Shown: positions 16,961-27,063, numbered from the stretch's first letter. The stretch is DNA of 64,000 nucleotides from Planktothricoides raciborskii GIHE-MW2 (GCF_040564635.1 NZ_CP159837.1:3583001-3647000); one strand, 5' to 3'. A program made the numbers and translations. The notes: a model not told the origin generated them from the sequence alone.

Positions 16961-18409
16961 ATGATTTCAGAGCCAAGTCAAAACCCAGATTCATTGGCAA
17001 ATAATCTAGATTTTTCCACAGCGGACGTTTGGGCGGATGCCCCCGCAGACGAACCGGGGCCAGAAGTTGTGGTAAAGGCGGCGGAAAACGAGGAAAAGGT
17101 TGTGGTGAATTTGACCCCCTCGTCAGAAGTTGAGGCATCAGAAACCGAAGCATCGGTTTCTCCGGCAGAGTCTTTACCGCTGACTGATTTAGTCGAAGAC
17201 AAAGAGTTGCCGGATGAAGATTTAGGCACAGCTTCGGCGATCGCCTCGCCCTCCGCAGCGGAACCCCCGGAAGTGAATAAGGCTGAACCGATCGCGGCAC
17301 CCACCCCTGTGGAAGCGATCGCACTTCAGGGGCAATCGCCAGAAATTGCTCAAGGGGAAGCCTATAAAGATATCGAGGATCAAAGAGATCGTTTGGTCAA
17401 TGATGTGGCGGAATTACAACGGCAAAAAAAAGCCTTGCAAGAAGAGATTTTGCAGTTAGAAGCGAACCGGGGGCGCTTGCTGCAAGAAAATATCGCGGAA
17501 CTCCAGAACACTCTGGGGCAAATGATCCAAGAGTCTTTAGGTGAGTTGCAACAACGCAAACAGGCTTTACAAATTTCTGTGGAACAACTTGAACGACGGC
17601 AAGAACGCATTCGCAAGGAAATGCAGACCACTTTTGCCGGTGTTTCCCAAGACTTAGCGATTCGGGTTCAAGGGTTTAAAGATTATTTGGTGGGGAGTTT
17701 GCAGGATTTGGTCAGGGCAGCGGAAGACTTGGAGATGTCTCCGAAACAGCGATCGCCTGAACCAGCTTCTGATGAGCGATTCCGCGAAGCGGATCCCTCA
17801 AGGGAATCGCGTTCCTCCGGGCAACCAGCCGCCAGCGGTCCGAATAACCCCGAATTTGGGAATTCGTCTTTTGAAGAACAAGCCCAGCTAATTCGGCGAA
17901 TTTTAAAGCAATTTCGCACTCAACCGGACTACTACGGCCCACCGTGGCAACTGCGGCGCACCTTTGAACCCATTCACGCGGAACGAGTCTCTAACTGGTT
18001 TTTCACCCAAGGAGGACGTGGGGCTTTACGGACAATGGGCAGTCGCTTACAAAATATCTTGGTTGCCTCAGCGGTGATGTCCTGCTTGCGGAAAATCTAT
18101 GGCAACCGTTTTCGGACTTTAGTCTTAGCGGATAGTCCAGAACGCTTAGGAGAATGGCGCCGAGGTTTGCAAGATTGTTTAGGCATTTCCCGCAGTGATT
18201 TTGGCCCTGAACGTGGGGTGGTATTGTTTGAGGATGCGGAAGCCTTAGTTCAAAAAGCCGAAAGATTGATTAAAGATGGTTTAATGCCACTAATTTTAAT
18301 TGATGAAACTGAAGGGCAAATTAACTTAGGAGTGCTGCAATTTCCTTTATGGTTAGCGTTTGCTGCTGAACCAAAAATGTCAGCCGCCGCTGCTTCTAGT
18401 AATTGGTAA
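16961..18409 (+). CDS. DUF3086 domain protein with coiled coil
   Basis: A 482-residue protein. Residues 1-130 are acidic and low in complexity (Ala/Glu/Pro-rich). A long heptad-rich coiled coil covers about 138-235 (DVAELQRQKKALQEEIL and on). The conserved C-terminal DUF3086 region begins near 300 (EEQAQLIRRILKQFRTQPD) and includes RGALRTMGSRLQNILVASAV and LILIDETEGQINLG. An in-frame interspersed repeat (near 17775-17815, GATTCCGCGAAGCGGATCCC) encodes part of the linker. The family is cyanobacterial with no assigned role; a structural or scaffold part is plausible. Confidence 0.85.
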   Translation: MISEPSQNPDSLANNLDFSTADVWADAPADEPGPEVVVKAAENEEKVVVNLTPSSEVEASETEASVSPAESLPLTDLVEDKELPDEDLGTASAIASPSAAEPPEVNKAEPIAAPTPVEAIALQGQSPEIAQGEAYKDIEDQRDRLVNDVAELQRQKKALQEEILQLEANRGRLLQENIAELQNTLGQMIQESLGELQQRKQALQISVEQLERRQERIRKEMQTTFAGVSQDLAIRVQGFKDYLVGSLQDLVRAAEDLEMSPKQRSPEPASDERFREADPSRESRSSGQPAASGPNNPEFGNSSFEEQAQLIRRILKQFRTQPDYYGPPWQLRRTFEPIHAERVSNWFFTQGGRGALRTMGSRLQNILVASAVMSCLRKIYGNRFRTLVLADSPERLGEWRRGLQDCLGISRSDFGPERGVVLFEDAEALVQKAERLIKDGLMPLILIDETEGQINLGVLQFPLWLAFAAEPKMSAAAASSNW

Positions 18410-18562
18410 TATTAGGAGACATTAGTCATATTAAAGGGCAGTCGAGCGATTGCCCCTAGTCCCTTTGTCCTAGTTTTTCCTAGTTTTTTGCTTTTTAGGC
18501 GAGCGATCGGCAAACATTGCTGACTTTTGATCTGACCTTGGATCGGCGTCTTCAAAATTTAC

Positions 18563-18602
18563 CAAAAAAAATACAATAGCAAGAAATTTCTCTTGCTATT
18601 GT
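18563..18602 (-). terminator. Intrinsic terminator of the S41 protease gene
   Basis: On the minus strand a 12-bp stem (ACAATAGCAAGA/TCTTGCTATTGT, 18573-18602) is followed by a run of eight T residues. It sits just past the stop at 18623. Confidence 0.85.
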
Positions 18603-18622
18603 AAATAATTGGATTTAAGCAT

Positions 18623-19933
18623 CTAGCGATACAGTGAATCTTGGACGGCAAAAGGTTGCGGTCTAATTTGGGCTTGTAAATTGGATACGGCTTGCAGATA
18701 ACAAGGATCTTCGTGAGTACCGAGGAGAGATGTATTAGTGGAAGCCCGCAGTTGTTCGGCACTGTTCATGTCCACCTGAATATCCGGGGTAATTCCCTTG
18801 TGGCTAATATCAGTGCCATTAGGAGTGTAGTAGTGGGCGATCGTCACCGCTAAACCGGAACCGTCAGAAAGTTTATGCACCGATTGCACCAAGGCTTTGC
18901 CAAAGGTTTGACCCCCAATAATCGTGGCTCTGCCATTATCTTGGAGGGCACCGGCTAAAATTTCACTAGCACTGGCGGAGTTATTATCCACCAAAACCGC
19001 TAAGGGCAAGTTGGTTAAAGCTTTACCTTTGGCTGCAAAATCCTCCCCAAATCCATTGCGGTTGACCGTCCGCACGATGTCCCCTTCACTCAGCCACATT
19101 TTGGCAATGTCAATGCTGGCATATAATAGACCTCCAGGATTTCCCCGCAGGTCAAGGACAAAGGCGTCCACATTCTGCTGCTGCAAATTTTGGATCGCGC
19201 TTTTCATTTGTTCTGCCGCATGGGAACTAAATTCTTTCAAGCGGATATAGCCGATTTTGTTCGATCCTTCTTGTTGTAAGGTATAATGCACCGCTGGCAA
19301 GGCAATTCGGGCACGAGTCAGGGTGACTTCAAATTCGTGGGATCCAGGGCGAAATAGTTTTAGTTGAATTTGGGTGCCGACTTCGCCTCTAATCAATTGG
19401 GCGGCTTGATCCACCTTCATGTTATCGGTGGATTGACCGTCAATTTGCAGAATGTGATCCCCTGATTTAATTCCGGCTAACATTGCCGGAGAGTTTTCCA
19501 TCGGTTCTGCTACGGTGATCCGATTGCTCTGTTGATCCAGTTGCAGCCGCATCCCTACCCCAGTCAGTTCCCCAGCGGTCTGGTTGCTCAGGGCTTGATA
19601 TTGCTCTGGGTCTAAAAATCGGGTGTAGCGATCGCCCAATTCAGCGAGTGCTTGGCGTAATGCGGCATAAGCTTGCTCGGTGGAACTGTATTCAGTATTG
19701 AGCAACCGAGTTCTCACCGATTGCCAATCTACTTGATTAAAATCAGGATCGACATATCTTTGGTTAACAATTTGCCACGCTTCATCCAAAACAGTTTTCG
19801 GACTATCTTCCAGGGCGGCTAACACAGAACGATTCCAGCCCGAACTCAACGAGGATAAAGTTGCAGTGGTGGCAAGGGTTCCAGTAAATAAGGCAACTTG
19901 AAGAAAACGAAAGCCTCTTGAATATTGATTCAT
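18623..19933 (-). CDS. ctp: C-terminal processing peptidase, S41 family (CtpA-like)
   Basis: A 436-residue secreted serine protease. An N-terminal signal segment (LQVALFTGTLATTATLS, about 11-27) would send it to the thylakoid lumen or periplasm. A PDZ domain covers about 115-205 (GVGMRLQ, AGIKSGDHILQIDG). The catalytic Ser/Lys pair is S321 in NNSASASEI and K346 in TFGKALVQ, 25 residues apart as in known Ctp enzymes. Cyanobacteria have several Ctp paralogs; CtpA matures the D1 protein of photosystem II. Which paralog this is cannot be decided here. Confidence 0.93.
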   Translation of the reverse strand: MNQYSRGFRFLQVALFTGTLATTATLSSLSSGWNRSVLAALEDSPKTVLDEAWQIVNQRYVDPDFNQVDWQSVRTRLLNTEYSSTEQAYAALRQALAELGDRYTRFLDPEQYQALSNQTAGELTGVGMRLQLDQQSNRITVAEPMENSPAMLAGIKSGDHILQIDGQSTDNMKVDQAAQLIRGEVGTQIQLKLFRPGSHEFEVTLTRARIALPAVHYTLQQEGSNKIGYIRLKEFSSHAAEQMKSAIQNLQQQNVDAFVLDLRGNPGGLLYASIDIAKMWLSEGDIVRTVNRNGFGEDFAAKGKALTNLPLAVLVDNNSASASEILAGALQDNGRATIIGGQTFGKALVQSVHKLSDGSGLAVTIAHYYTPNGTDISHKGITPDIQVDMNSAEQLRASTNTSLLGTHEDPCYLQAVSNLQAQIRPQPFAVQDSLYR

Positions 19934-20679
19934 GAAAATTCGCTCTGACGGAGTGGACTTGATTAAGCAGTGGGTGACAACACCAGGTAAAACCTAGGAA
20001 AACCTTGTAATTTTTGAAACTTCCTAGATTTTTTTAGGGGTTGTGATTTCATCTGGTGATGAGCATACTTTATATTTTCAAAGTCTATCTGGCTTTGGAA
20101 AATATAAATTTAAGTTACTAAAAATTTAGCAGTATCATTAATCAAGATTCAAATTTAAACCCAAATTTAAATCAATGACTAAATTTGGCAATGCCGCTCA
20201 ATGTTTTAAGATTAAATAGATTTAACTTGTCAAACATTGCGCTTGGCTCTTCAGCCCTAGGGTGTGATTTTTGGTACAACCCAGGAGGTGTTTTCAGGCA
20301 ATATAATTACTTATGAGCGATGAAAGGATTGTTTCAGCCATTTTATTGGGTGGCCTAGTTTATCCTAACTTCAACAGTCAAATCAGATTTTCCGTAAAAT
20401 CTCCAACTTGACTTAGCAGATTTTTTCGGTTTAGTCTGTGTGAGAAGCAATAGAGTACAGTAAAATTACACCAGAATTACACCAGAATTACACCAGAAAT
20501 TATGTCCACATAACCGCCAGGGATTTTCCCGGTAGAAATACGGAAAGCTCCAGTCAGTGAATTGGCGCAAGCTGTCAAACACTGGTATTTTTTACTGATT
20601 ATGGCTGGCGCTGTGAATCGCTGCCCTTGTTTCTAGTGTAGCTAAAATAATCATAAAAAGCAGCAGTCTGAACAAAATT
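19934..20679. other. Long intergenic region
   Basis: About 745 bp without a credible gene. The only repeat seen is ATTACACCAGA three times in tandem near 20465-20500. The region probably holds the promoters of the divergent protease gene and the 20680 gene. Confidence 0.5.
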
Positions 20680-21504
20680 ATGATCGGATCACAACTCAAA
20701 ACGGTTTACCCAAGGTGGTGGGAGGTCGCCAGTAATGGCGCGATTCGCGCAGCGATCCCTTCGGGAATCGCACTAGCAGCCCTTTGCGGTGTAGTGTTTA
20801 TGCAGCAAAGTCGTTTGGATCGGGCTGCCCTGAACCCTCTGAGCCCACAGCAAGCGGATCAACAAGAGGCGTTACAGATCGAACTGATGAAGCGATCGCC
20901 CACGTTAGGGTTTGATAATGCGATCGCCAACTGGGCATTCATTAAGTTTATTGGCTACTTCGGTGACGAGGAACTGCGTGACCAGACTGGGTATGAACTC
21001 AATGATGATTATTTTGACTTGCTGACCCAAAGGGATCCACGCTTCATGGAAGCTTACCTATTTATTTCTTCTGCGGTTTCTTTCATGCAAGCCAAGCCGG
21101 AATTAGGGGTGAAGTTAATGCAGCGGGGAACCGAAGTGCTTTCCCCAGAAATCAACCCTAGATCCTATCTCCTCTGGCGCTATAAAGGCATCGACCAGTT
21201 ATTGTTAGTTAATGATATTCCTGGGGCAATTAAATCTCACGAAATCGCCGCCGAATGGGTGAAAGGAACTCCCGATGAAAAATTTGCCTCTATCTACGCA
21301 CAAACCGCTGAATTTCTCAAAAGTAACCCAGATAATACTGATGTGCGGTTTTGGGCTTGGAGTGAAGTTTATTATAGTACGGTGGATAAAAATGTGAAAG
21401 CACGGGCTGAGGCGGAACTCTTAAAACTCGGTGCCAATAAAAGGGTTGACGAAGATGGAAATATATATTTTGCTCTGCCAGTGTCGAATAATAAACAGCG
21501 GTAA
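20680..21504 (+). CDS. Hypothetical cyanobacterial membrane protein, TPR-like
   Basis: A 274-residue protein. One membrane helix (IPSGIALAALCGVVFMQQ, about 27-44) is followed by an alpha-helical soluble region with tetratrico-like helix pairs (RFMEAYLFISSAVSF, YLLWRYKGIDQLLLVNDI). The helix start RAAIPSGIA is encoded by an interspersed palindrome, GCGATCCCTTCGGGAATCGC, present in frame. Its stop overlaps the next start by one base (TAATG), so it is probably co-translated with the DUF218 gene. The family is unnamed to me. Confidence 0.75.
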   Translation: MIGSQLKTVYPRWWEVASNGAIRAAIPSGIALAALCGVVFMQQSRLDRAALNPLSPQQADQQEALQIELMKRSPTLGFDNAIANWAFIKFIGYFGDEELRDQTGYELNDDYFDLLTQRDPRFMEAYLFISSAVSFMQAKPELGVKLMQRGTEVLSPEINPRSYLLWRYKGIDQLLLVNDIPGAIKSHEIAAEWVKGTPDEKFASIYAQTAEFLKSNPDNTDVRFWAWSEVYYSTVDKNVKARAEAELLKLGANKRVDEDGNIYFALPVSNNKQR

Positions 21505-22307
21505 TGAAAGAAAATCCCCGAAAAAAACGCCGTTTTTTTTACTGGCTTAATCATAAGCTTCCTCGGTGGATTTCCTCTTGTAAAATATGGCCAAACCATT
21601 ATGGATTAAAAAATCAAGGGAAAATCCGTAAGTTAATCCCTAAATTTATTTCGCTTTTATGCAGTTTTTTTCTGGTGGCGATTCTGATTTTGATTGGTTT
21701 GGTGGGCAGTTGGTGGTTACTGCTCGATCGCCCAATGTTACGAGAATCAGCGAATAGACCGATTGATAGTATTTTAGTCTTAGGCGGCAGCATTAGTCGA
21801 GAAATCTATGTGGCACAACTTGCCAAAAAATTTCCCCAAGTACCGATTTTAATTTCCCGTGGTTCTTCAGATCCTTGTATTTGGTTAATTTTTCAGACAG
21901 CCGCCGCCCCCATTCACCACGTTTGGTTGCAAAATTGTGCCACTTCTACTTTTAAAAATTACTATTTTGCTCTGCCGTTATTAAAACAGTGGAATGTGCA
22001 TCATTTAAAGATTATTACTTCTGCCAGTCATTTACCAAGAGCAAAATGGTTAGCCCAAATTATTTTGGGTTCTCATGGAATTTGGACAGAAGTCGATGTG
22101 GTTGAAGAAAAAGGCATACCCGGAAATCGGGAAACATGGCTGAAAACTAGCCTAGATGTGATTCGTAGTCTAATTTGGGCAAGAGTCAGTCAATATTATA
22201 ATCCTGAATGTTCCCAGTTAAAACATTTACCAGTGGTTGATTTTTCTGCTTGGAAAAAACGGGGATTTAAATGCGAGCATCAGGCAGGCTTAAACAAGAA
22301 AAATTAA
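21504..22307 (+). CDS. YdcF/DUF218-family membrane protein
   Basis: A 267-residue protein with one membrane helix at about 50-73 (SFFLVAILILIGLVGSWW). The DUF218 fold follows: DSILVLGGSISREIYVAQL, then VPILISRGSSDP, and LKIITSASHLPRAKWLA near the C-terminus. Members include SanA, ElyC and YdcF, linked to envelope and polyprenyl-phosphate metabolism. The start codon overlaps the upstream stop by one base, so the two genes form an operon. Confidence 0.8.
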   Translation: MKENPRKKRRFFYWLNHKLPRWISSCKIWPNHYGLKNQGKIRKLIPKFISLLCSFFLVAILILIGLVGSWWLLLDRPMLRESANRPIDSILVLGGSISREIYVAQLAKKFPQVPILISRGSSDPCIWLIFQTAAAPIHHVWLQNCATSTFKNYYFALPLLKQWNVHHLKIITSASHLPRAKWLAQIILGSHGIWTEVDVVEEKGIPGNRETWLKTSLDVIRSLIWARVSQYYNPECSQLKHLPVVDFSAWKKRGFKCEHQAGLNKKN

Positions 22308-22413
22308 TCCGATCATCTTATTTCACGAGTAAAATTTTCCAAATAAAAGAGATATGATAAATATGTATATTTATATAATAAAATCGGTGGGCTATGCCCA
22401 CCATGAGGAAAAA

Positions 22414-22956
22414 TTAGGGGTTAAATTTACTGCGAATGGCTTCGATTCTTTTCCGGTTGACCCCTAAGTCTGATTCACCGAGACGGGAAGCGGAACGAAC
22501 TTGAATGGTTGCTGCTTCGGGGTCTAAATAAAATTCTACATCATCGACAAATCCCATTAATTTACTGGTAAATTCGGCATAGATATAGTTGTGTTCAGCG
22601 GTAATGATTTTGGCATTTTCGCTCGCTTCTATAATTTCCTTTAGTTGCCCGATCGCCTCTGCGGGAGTTCCTTGATAGGTCAGCGGGGCAATTTGATGTT
22701 CCCCATCTCCGCTTTGACTAGACACGCAGTTGGGAGAAGCGGGACAAGTGGCTAAGGCACCATTTTTTACTCCTAAATTTCTGGGGCGATCGCCGGAAAA
22801 AGAAAATAGACTAGCCACCATTGTTTCTGGTAAGCGATCGTTGGCGATTGCCGGAAAAGTTGAGCCTAAAAAACCGCCGATGGTCAATACAAAAGCAAGG
22901 CAAATCGGCACAATTTTTAAGCGAAATAAGCGAAATAAGCAAAATAATCTTTGCAT
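22414..22956 (-). CDS. DUF1499 family exported protein
   Basis: A 180-residue protein with a basic, hydrophobic N-terminus (IVPICLAFVLTIGGFLGS, about 15-32) that looks like a signal peptide, and the DUF1499 core: CPASPNCVSSQ (about 71-81), then YIYAEFTSKLMGFVDDVEFYL and IQVRSASRLGESDLGVNRKR at the end. The family is common in cyanobacteria and proteobacteria. Its function is unknown. Confidence 0.88.
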   Translation of the reverse strand: MQRLFCLFRLFRLKIVPICLAFVLTIGGFLGSTFPAIANDRLPETMVASLFSFSGDRPRNLGVKNGALATCPASPNCVSSQSGDGEHQIAPLTYQGTPAEAIGQLKEIIEASENAKIITAEHNYIYAEFTSKLMGFVDDVEFYLDPEAATIQVRSASRLGESDLGVNRKRIEAIRSKFNP

Positions 22957-23073
22957 GGGTGTTCAGTAAAAAACCACGTCAATTTAGATATTAATGGGCG
23001 ATCGGCAGATTGTAAAGGAATCTTATATCTAAGAAACGCTAAAAAAACCAATCATAACAGATAACAGATAATT

Positions 23074-23132
23074 AACAACAAACAACAAACAACAAACAAC
23101 AAACAACAAACAACAAACAACAAACAACAAAC
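23074..23132. repeat. CAACAAA heptamer tandem repeat
   Basis: About eight copies of CAACAAA in a row, upstream of the alpha/beta hydrolase gene. The rest of 22957-23393 shows no gene. Confidence 0.85.
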
Positions 23133-23393
23133 ATAAGTAAATTTGCCGATTTCACCAGAGAAAAGGTTGAATGAATCTGGGTGAGGTTATCAGTGCTTTA
23201 AGAAAAATGCTACTGTGGAAATAGGGCTGGGAAAAATGTTTCATCAATAGTCTGTGCTGAATGACCCGGAAAATCCCAAACAGATTTCTGGCGCGATCGC
23301 ACAGCGGGCATCTTGCTTGATGGATTTAGATTGATCCCGGTAATCCCTAAGTAAGTTCCTGATTATGCCTACTGGTCAAGAGAAAAATAACTT

Positions 23394-24281
23394 ATGACTG
23401 TGCTAGAAGCTGATTGGCAACACCATTTTATTGAAACCAACCGGATCCGTTTGCACTGTGTGAGTCAAGGAGAAGGTGAATTGGTGGTTTTGTTACATGG
23501 ATTTCCAGAGTTTTGGTATTCCTGGCGATATCAAATACCAGCCCTGGCTCGATATTTTAAGGTTGTAGTTCCCGATTTACGGGGATATAATGATTCCGAT
23601 AAGCCGGAAAGTGGCTACGATCTCGATACGTTAACGGCGGATATCCAAGGGTTAATTAAACAGTTAGGTTATGTGAAAGCCCATATTGTGGGACATGATT
23701 GGGGTGGGGCGATCGCCTGGAACTTGGCGCAAAAGTTTCCCCAATCTTTGGATCGGTTAGCGATTTTAAATGCCCCACATCCCCAACGGTGGTTAACAGA
23801 AATTGGCGGCAATTTCGATCAACTTCAGCGCAGTTGGTTTATCCTCGCTTGTCAATTGCCCGCATTGCCCGAATGGTTAATTCAGTTAAATTTACGCGAA
23901 TTTGTAAAGAATATTTTTCAAAACGAAGCGATTCGCAAAGGGGCTTTTACTGCTGATTTAACTAAGATTTATCAAGATGCTCTGGCAAAACCGGGTGCTT
24001 TATCGGCGGCGTTGAATTATTACCGACAGTTAATGTCTCCGGGGAATTTATTGCAGACTTTGGCGCGATCGCCCAAACCAGTAAAATCCCCTACCTTAGT
24101 CCTTTGGGGTGAAAATGATTCTTTCCTCTCGCCAAAGTTTACTGAAGGGTTGGATAAGTTAATTCAAGCGCCGTTTGAACTAAAATTAGTGCCGCAATGT
24201 GGGCATTGGATTCAACAAGAAGTCCCCCATTTAGTCAATCGGGAATTAATCTCGTTTTTGCGTCAGTCGGGGAAAGGTTAA
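23394..24281 (+). CDS. Alpha/beta hydrolase, epoxide-hydrolase-like
   Basis: A 295-residue hydrolase. HGFPE (35-39) forms the oxyanion hole. The nucleophile is an aspartate, D102, in GHDWGG, which points to epoxide hydrolase or a haloalkane-dehalogenase-like enzyme, not an esterase. The acid is likely the D in WGENDSFLSP, and the base is the H in QCGHWIQQE (about 274). The cap region lies between about 130 and 220. It is a single gene with its own terminator at 24340-24392. The substrate is unknown. Confidence 0.9.
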   Translation: MTVLEADWQHHFIETNRIRLHCVSQGEGELVVLLHGFPEFWYSWRYQIPALARYFKVVVPDLRGYNDSDKPESGYDLDTLTADIQGLIKQLGYVKAHIVGHDWGGAIAWNLAQKFPQSLDRLAILNAPHPQRWLTEIGGNFDQLQRSWFILACQLPALPEWLIQLNLREFVKNIFQNEAIRKGAFTADLTKIYQDALAKPGALSAALNYYRQLMSPGNLLQTLARSPKPVKSPTLVLWGENDSFLSPKFTEGLDKLIQAPFELKLVPQCGHWIQQEVPHLVNRELISFLRQSGKG

Positions 24282-24339
24282 TCACCACGACACAAAGAAC
24301 ACTTTCGACATAAAGAACATAAAAATATTCCTCGTTCCC

Positions 24340-24392
24340 AGAATCCAGTAACCAAAAATTTTAACTTTTGACTACTGGATTCTCGTTTTTTG
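24340..24392 (+). terminator. Intrinsic terminator of the hydrolase gene
   Basis: AGAATCCAGTA (24340-24350) pairs with TACTGGATTCT (24373-24383), followed by CGTTTTTT. Confidence 0.8.
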
Positions 24393-24422
24393 GCCTGTTC
24401 CTGGGCTGAATTGATTAATTGA

Positions 24423-24644
24423 TACCAAATCCGATTCTCAAAACCCACTGATAAAGCTAGATGTCATTCCCGCGAATGCGGGAATCCACAGGCGTTTTAG
24501 GGGATTACCATAGTCAATATATAGCGCGTCTAAATCAGTTGGCAAATAAACCCTCACGATGGCGGCCCCCTCTCCCATGCATGGGAGAGGGGAGCCGATT
24601 TGTCAAATTCATTTAGACTCGCTATATGAGAACGGGATTTGGTA
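24423..24644. mobile_element. MITE-like element, copy 2, with a nested element
   Basis: Terminal inverted repeats TACCAAATCCGATTCTCA and TGAGAACGGGATTTGGTA match copy 1 (6397-6539). The core again holds the ATTCCCGCGAATGCGGGAAT palindrome, then GGCGTTTTAGGGGATTA. The copy ends 35 bp before the Uma2 start codon. A different 109-bp element has inserted near its right end. Confidence 0.85.
24519..24627. mobile_element. Nested 109-bp inverted-repeat element
   Basis: Ends ATATAGCGCGTCTAAAT and ATTTAGACTCGCTATAT are complementary with one mismatch. The core holds a CTCTCCCATGCATGGGAGAG hairpin. It interrupts the outer MITE and is therefore younger. Confidence 0.8.
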
Positions 24645-24679
24645 TGAATTATCATAGATATAAACTGTTGAGGCCAGAT

Positions 24680-25486
24680 ATGCAAATCAAACAATTTAAA
24701 TACCCAGTGGAACAAAGTGAACCGCCACGTCCGGCGAGAGAAACTTTGCCCACCATGTATGATTTACCTAGTGAAAATCCGGAGGAACCTGGTTTGCCTG
24801 ACGAATTCCACGATCTTCAACCCGAACTGTTACGATTCACTTTTCGCCCCCCGAATTACCCAGCAGAACAATTGTTTTGCGGCAGTGATATGAACCTTTA
24901 CTACGATGTGCGACACCCTTACTGGTATAAAAGACCAGATTGGTTTGCGGTAGTCGGAGTGTCCAGACTTTATGAAAATCAGGATTTACGCTTAAGTTAT
25001 GTGATGTGGCAAGAAGCAGTCCGTCCGACAGTGGTGGTGGAGTTATTGTCACCAGGAACGGAAAAAGAAGACTTGGGTTCAACAGTCCGCTTAAGTAGCG
25101 ACCCACCGACGAAATGGGAAGTTTATGAGCGGATTTTAGGGGTGCCCTATTATATAGTGTTCGATCGCTACACCGATGAGTTAAAAGCGTTTGTTCTGAT
25201 GGCTGGATCTTATCAGCAGATTTCGCTACAAGAACCGAAAATTTGGATGCCCCAATTAGAATTAGGTTTGGGTTTGTGGTGGGGAGACTATGAGGGAATT
25301 ACTTGCCGCTGGTTGCGCTGGTACGATGCCCAAGGTAATTGGATTTTGACTCCCAGTGAACGGGAAGCCGTTGTTCAGCAAGAACTAGAAACCGAACGGC
25401 AACGTGCGGAAGCGGAACGATCGCGTAGTGAGCGTTTAGCAGAATTATTGCGTACCCAAGGAATTGACCCGGATTCTATTACTTGA
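24680..25486 (+). CDS. Uma2 family (DUF820) putative endonuclease
   Basis: A 268-residue protein from the ATG at 24680 (MQIKQFKYPVEQ), which has GAGG upstream; the frame extends back to 24626 but into the MITE. Uma2 proteins share the PD-(D/E)XK nuclease fold and are greatly expanded in cyanobacteria. The putative catalytic stretch is PTVVVELLSPGTEKED. A charged coiled-coil tail (ETERQRAEAERSRSERLAELL) follows. A close paralog at 51012-51917 has the same start and core but a longer tail. Function is unknown. Confidence 0.85.
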   Translation: MQIKQFKYPVEQSEPPRPARETLPTMYDLPSENPEEPGLPDEFHDLQPELLRFTFRPPNYPAEQLFCGSDMNLYYDVRHPYWYKRPDWFAVVGVSRLYENQDLRLSYVMWQEAVRPTVVVELLSPGTEKEDLGSTVRLSSDPPTKWEVYERILGVPYYIVFDRYTDELKAFVLMAGSYQQISLQEPKIWMPQLELGLGLWWGDYEGITCRWLRWYDAQGNWILTPSEREAVVQQELETERQRAEAERSRSERLAELLRTQGIDPDSIT

Positions 25487-25902
25487 AAATACTATTTCAC
25501 CAGGGGCGATCGCTATAATAATTCCTATTCGATCGGAAATCAAACATAGGGACGGATTTAAATCCGTTCCTATCAGAACAAAACCCGTTTTCAGGGTGTT
25601 TAACTGTTACGGATTATCAATTAGCAACAAAACAAGGATTTTGCGTATCTTGTCGATGTCTAACTTTAACTCGGTCTAGGTCAGTTCGTAGGGGCGCAAT
25701 GTTTGCGCCATAAAATGAGCGCAGATGAGGGAATCAGTTTTTTTGAGCAGCGATCGGGAGATTCTATGTTTAGAAATAAGTTTCAAATTTTTGATTAATT
25801 TAGGGAAACTATGGGATAATATACCTGCGACACCTGCGACTACAGGGCAATGGCAGCTTACTGAGAAATGTGGCTGTAACATCTTCATATCTCAGGAGAC
25901 AC
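25487..25902. other. Intergenic stretch before the dynamin-like remnant
   Basis: No gene seen. A short GTAGGGGCGCAATGTTTGCGCC hairpin-like sequence lies near 25688. Confidence 0.4.
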
Positions 25903-27034
25903 ATGAATAAAAATCTCCCCGAAATCTTTGCAGCGGTTGAAAACCGAGTCAACCATTTAGGTCAGTCTTGGCAGAAATTTTCTCAAGAAATTTCTCAGTA
26001 TTTACCAGAAACTTATCAGCCAGAAATTCAAGAAATTTCGACCCAGTTAGCAAAAGCAACAGAAAAGTTGTTAAATGAACTGCATCATCCCACCCTAGCG
26101 ATCGCCACCACGGGCACCACTAGCAGTGGTAAAAGCACTCTGGTCAATTTACTTTGTGGGGCGGAAATTGCCCCAGTTGCGGTAAGTGAAATGAGTGCCG
26201 GAGTTGTCACAATAGAATATAGTCTAGAAAAATCCTTAGTCATTCAGCAAACACCGGGCGCTACTTGGGAATGTGGGGAATGGCAAGGGATTAGTGAAAC
26301 AGAAATTTGTCAACGCTTAAATCGAGTAATGACAAGTTATCTCGATCGCAAACAAAGCGACCCTCAGATTGCTTGTCCAATTTCGCTAATTCGTTATCCT
26401 TTCCGGCTTCAGTCTCAGTTACAATTACCCCCAGGCACAAAGGTAAAAATCATGGATTTACCGGGTTTAGCTTATGTGGGGGATGAAGGAAATGCTAATT
26501 TAATTCGCCAATGTCGTGAAGCGTTATGTCTCGTGACATATAATAGCGCCGAAACCGACCAGCAAAAAATCAACAATTTATTACAAGAAGTTGTTGAACA
26601 AGTCAAAGAATTAAGCGGTTCGCCAGCGCGGATGCTATTTGTGTTAAATCGAATTGATGTGTTTCGGGTTGATAATCATTGGCCTGAATCAGAACGAGGA
26701 TATTGCTGAAAGTCAAATCCCTCCCCCAGAGAAAGTTGTGCGGGAAGTGACCACGGATCTGGCGGCGTTTCAGGAATCTTTAATGTTTGCTATTTTTGCT
26801 GCTGCGAATTTTGAGTCTTATTGTATTCAAGAGTTGCGCGGTTTAGTGGATAATTTCCGGGAAAAAGAAGGGGTTTGGAGTGGGGTGGCGATGAATGAAT
26901 GGTATAGAAAAAATCCCGCGTTGTTGTCCCAGTTACCAGAAAGTTTACAACCCCAAGAGTTTAATGTAGAGGTCAGTCATTACCTGCGGCAGTTGGGGGT
27001 GGCTTTGAAGCGCGATCGCACATTTGATGATTAG
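25903..27034 (+). pseudogene. Dynamin-family GTPase, internally deleted and frameshifted
   Basis: The start at 25903 (MNKNLPEIFAAV) has CAGGAG upstream. The first 269 codons hold a proper G domain: P-loop TTSSGKST, the switch DLPGLAY and the base-recognition motif LNRID. After DNHWPESE the frame runs to a stop at 26709, while the next frame carries a C-terminal helical part (QESLMFAIFAAANFESYC on) to 27034. Family members are much longer after NRxD, so a large internal segment is missing in addition to the frame change near 26697. The product is probably not functional. Confidence 0.8.
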
Positions 27035-27063
27035 GTTAAAAAATATAAGTCCAAAAAATATCA

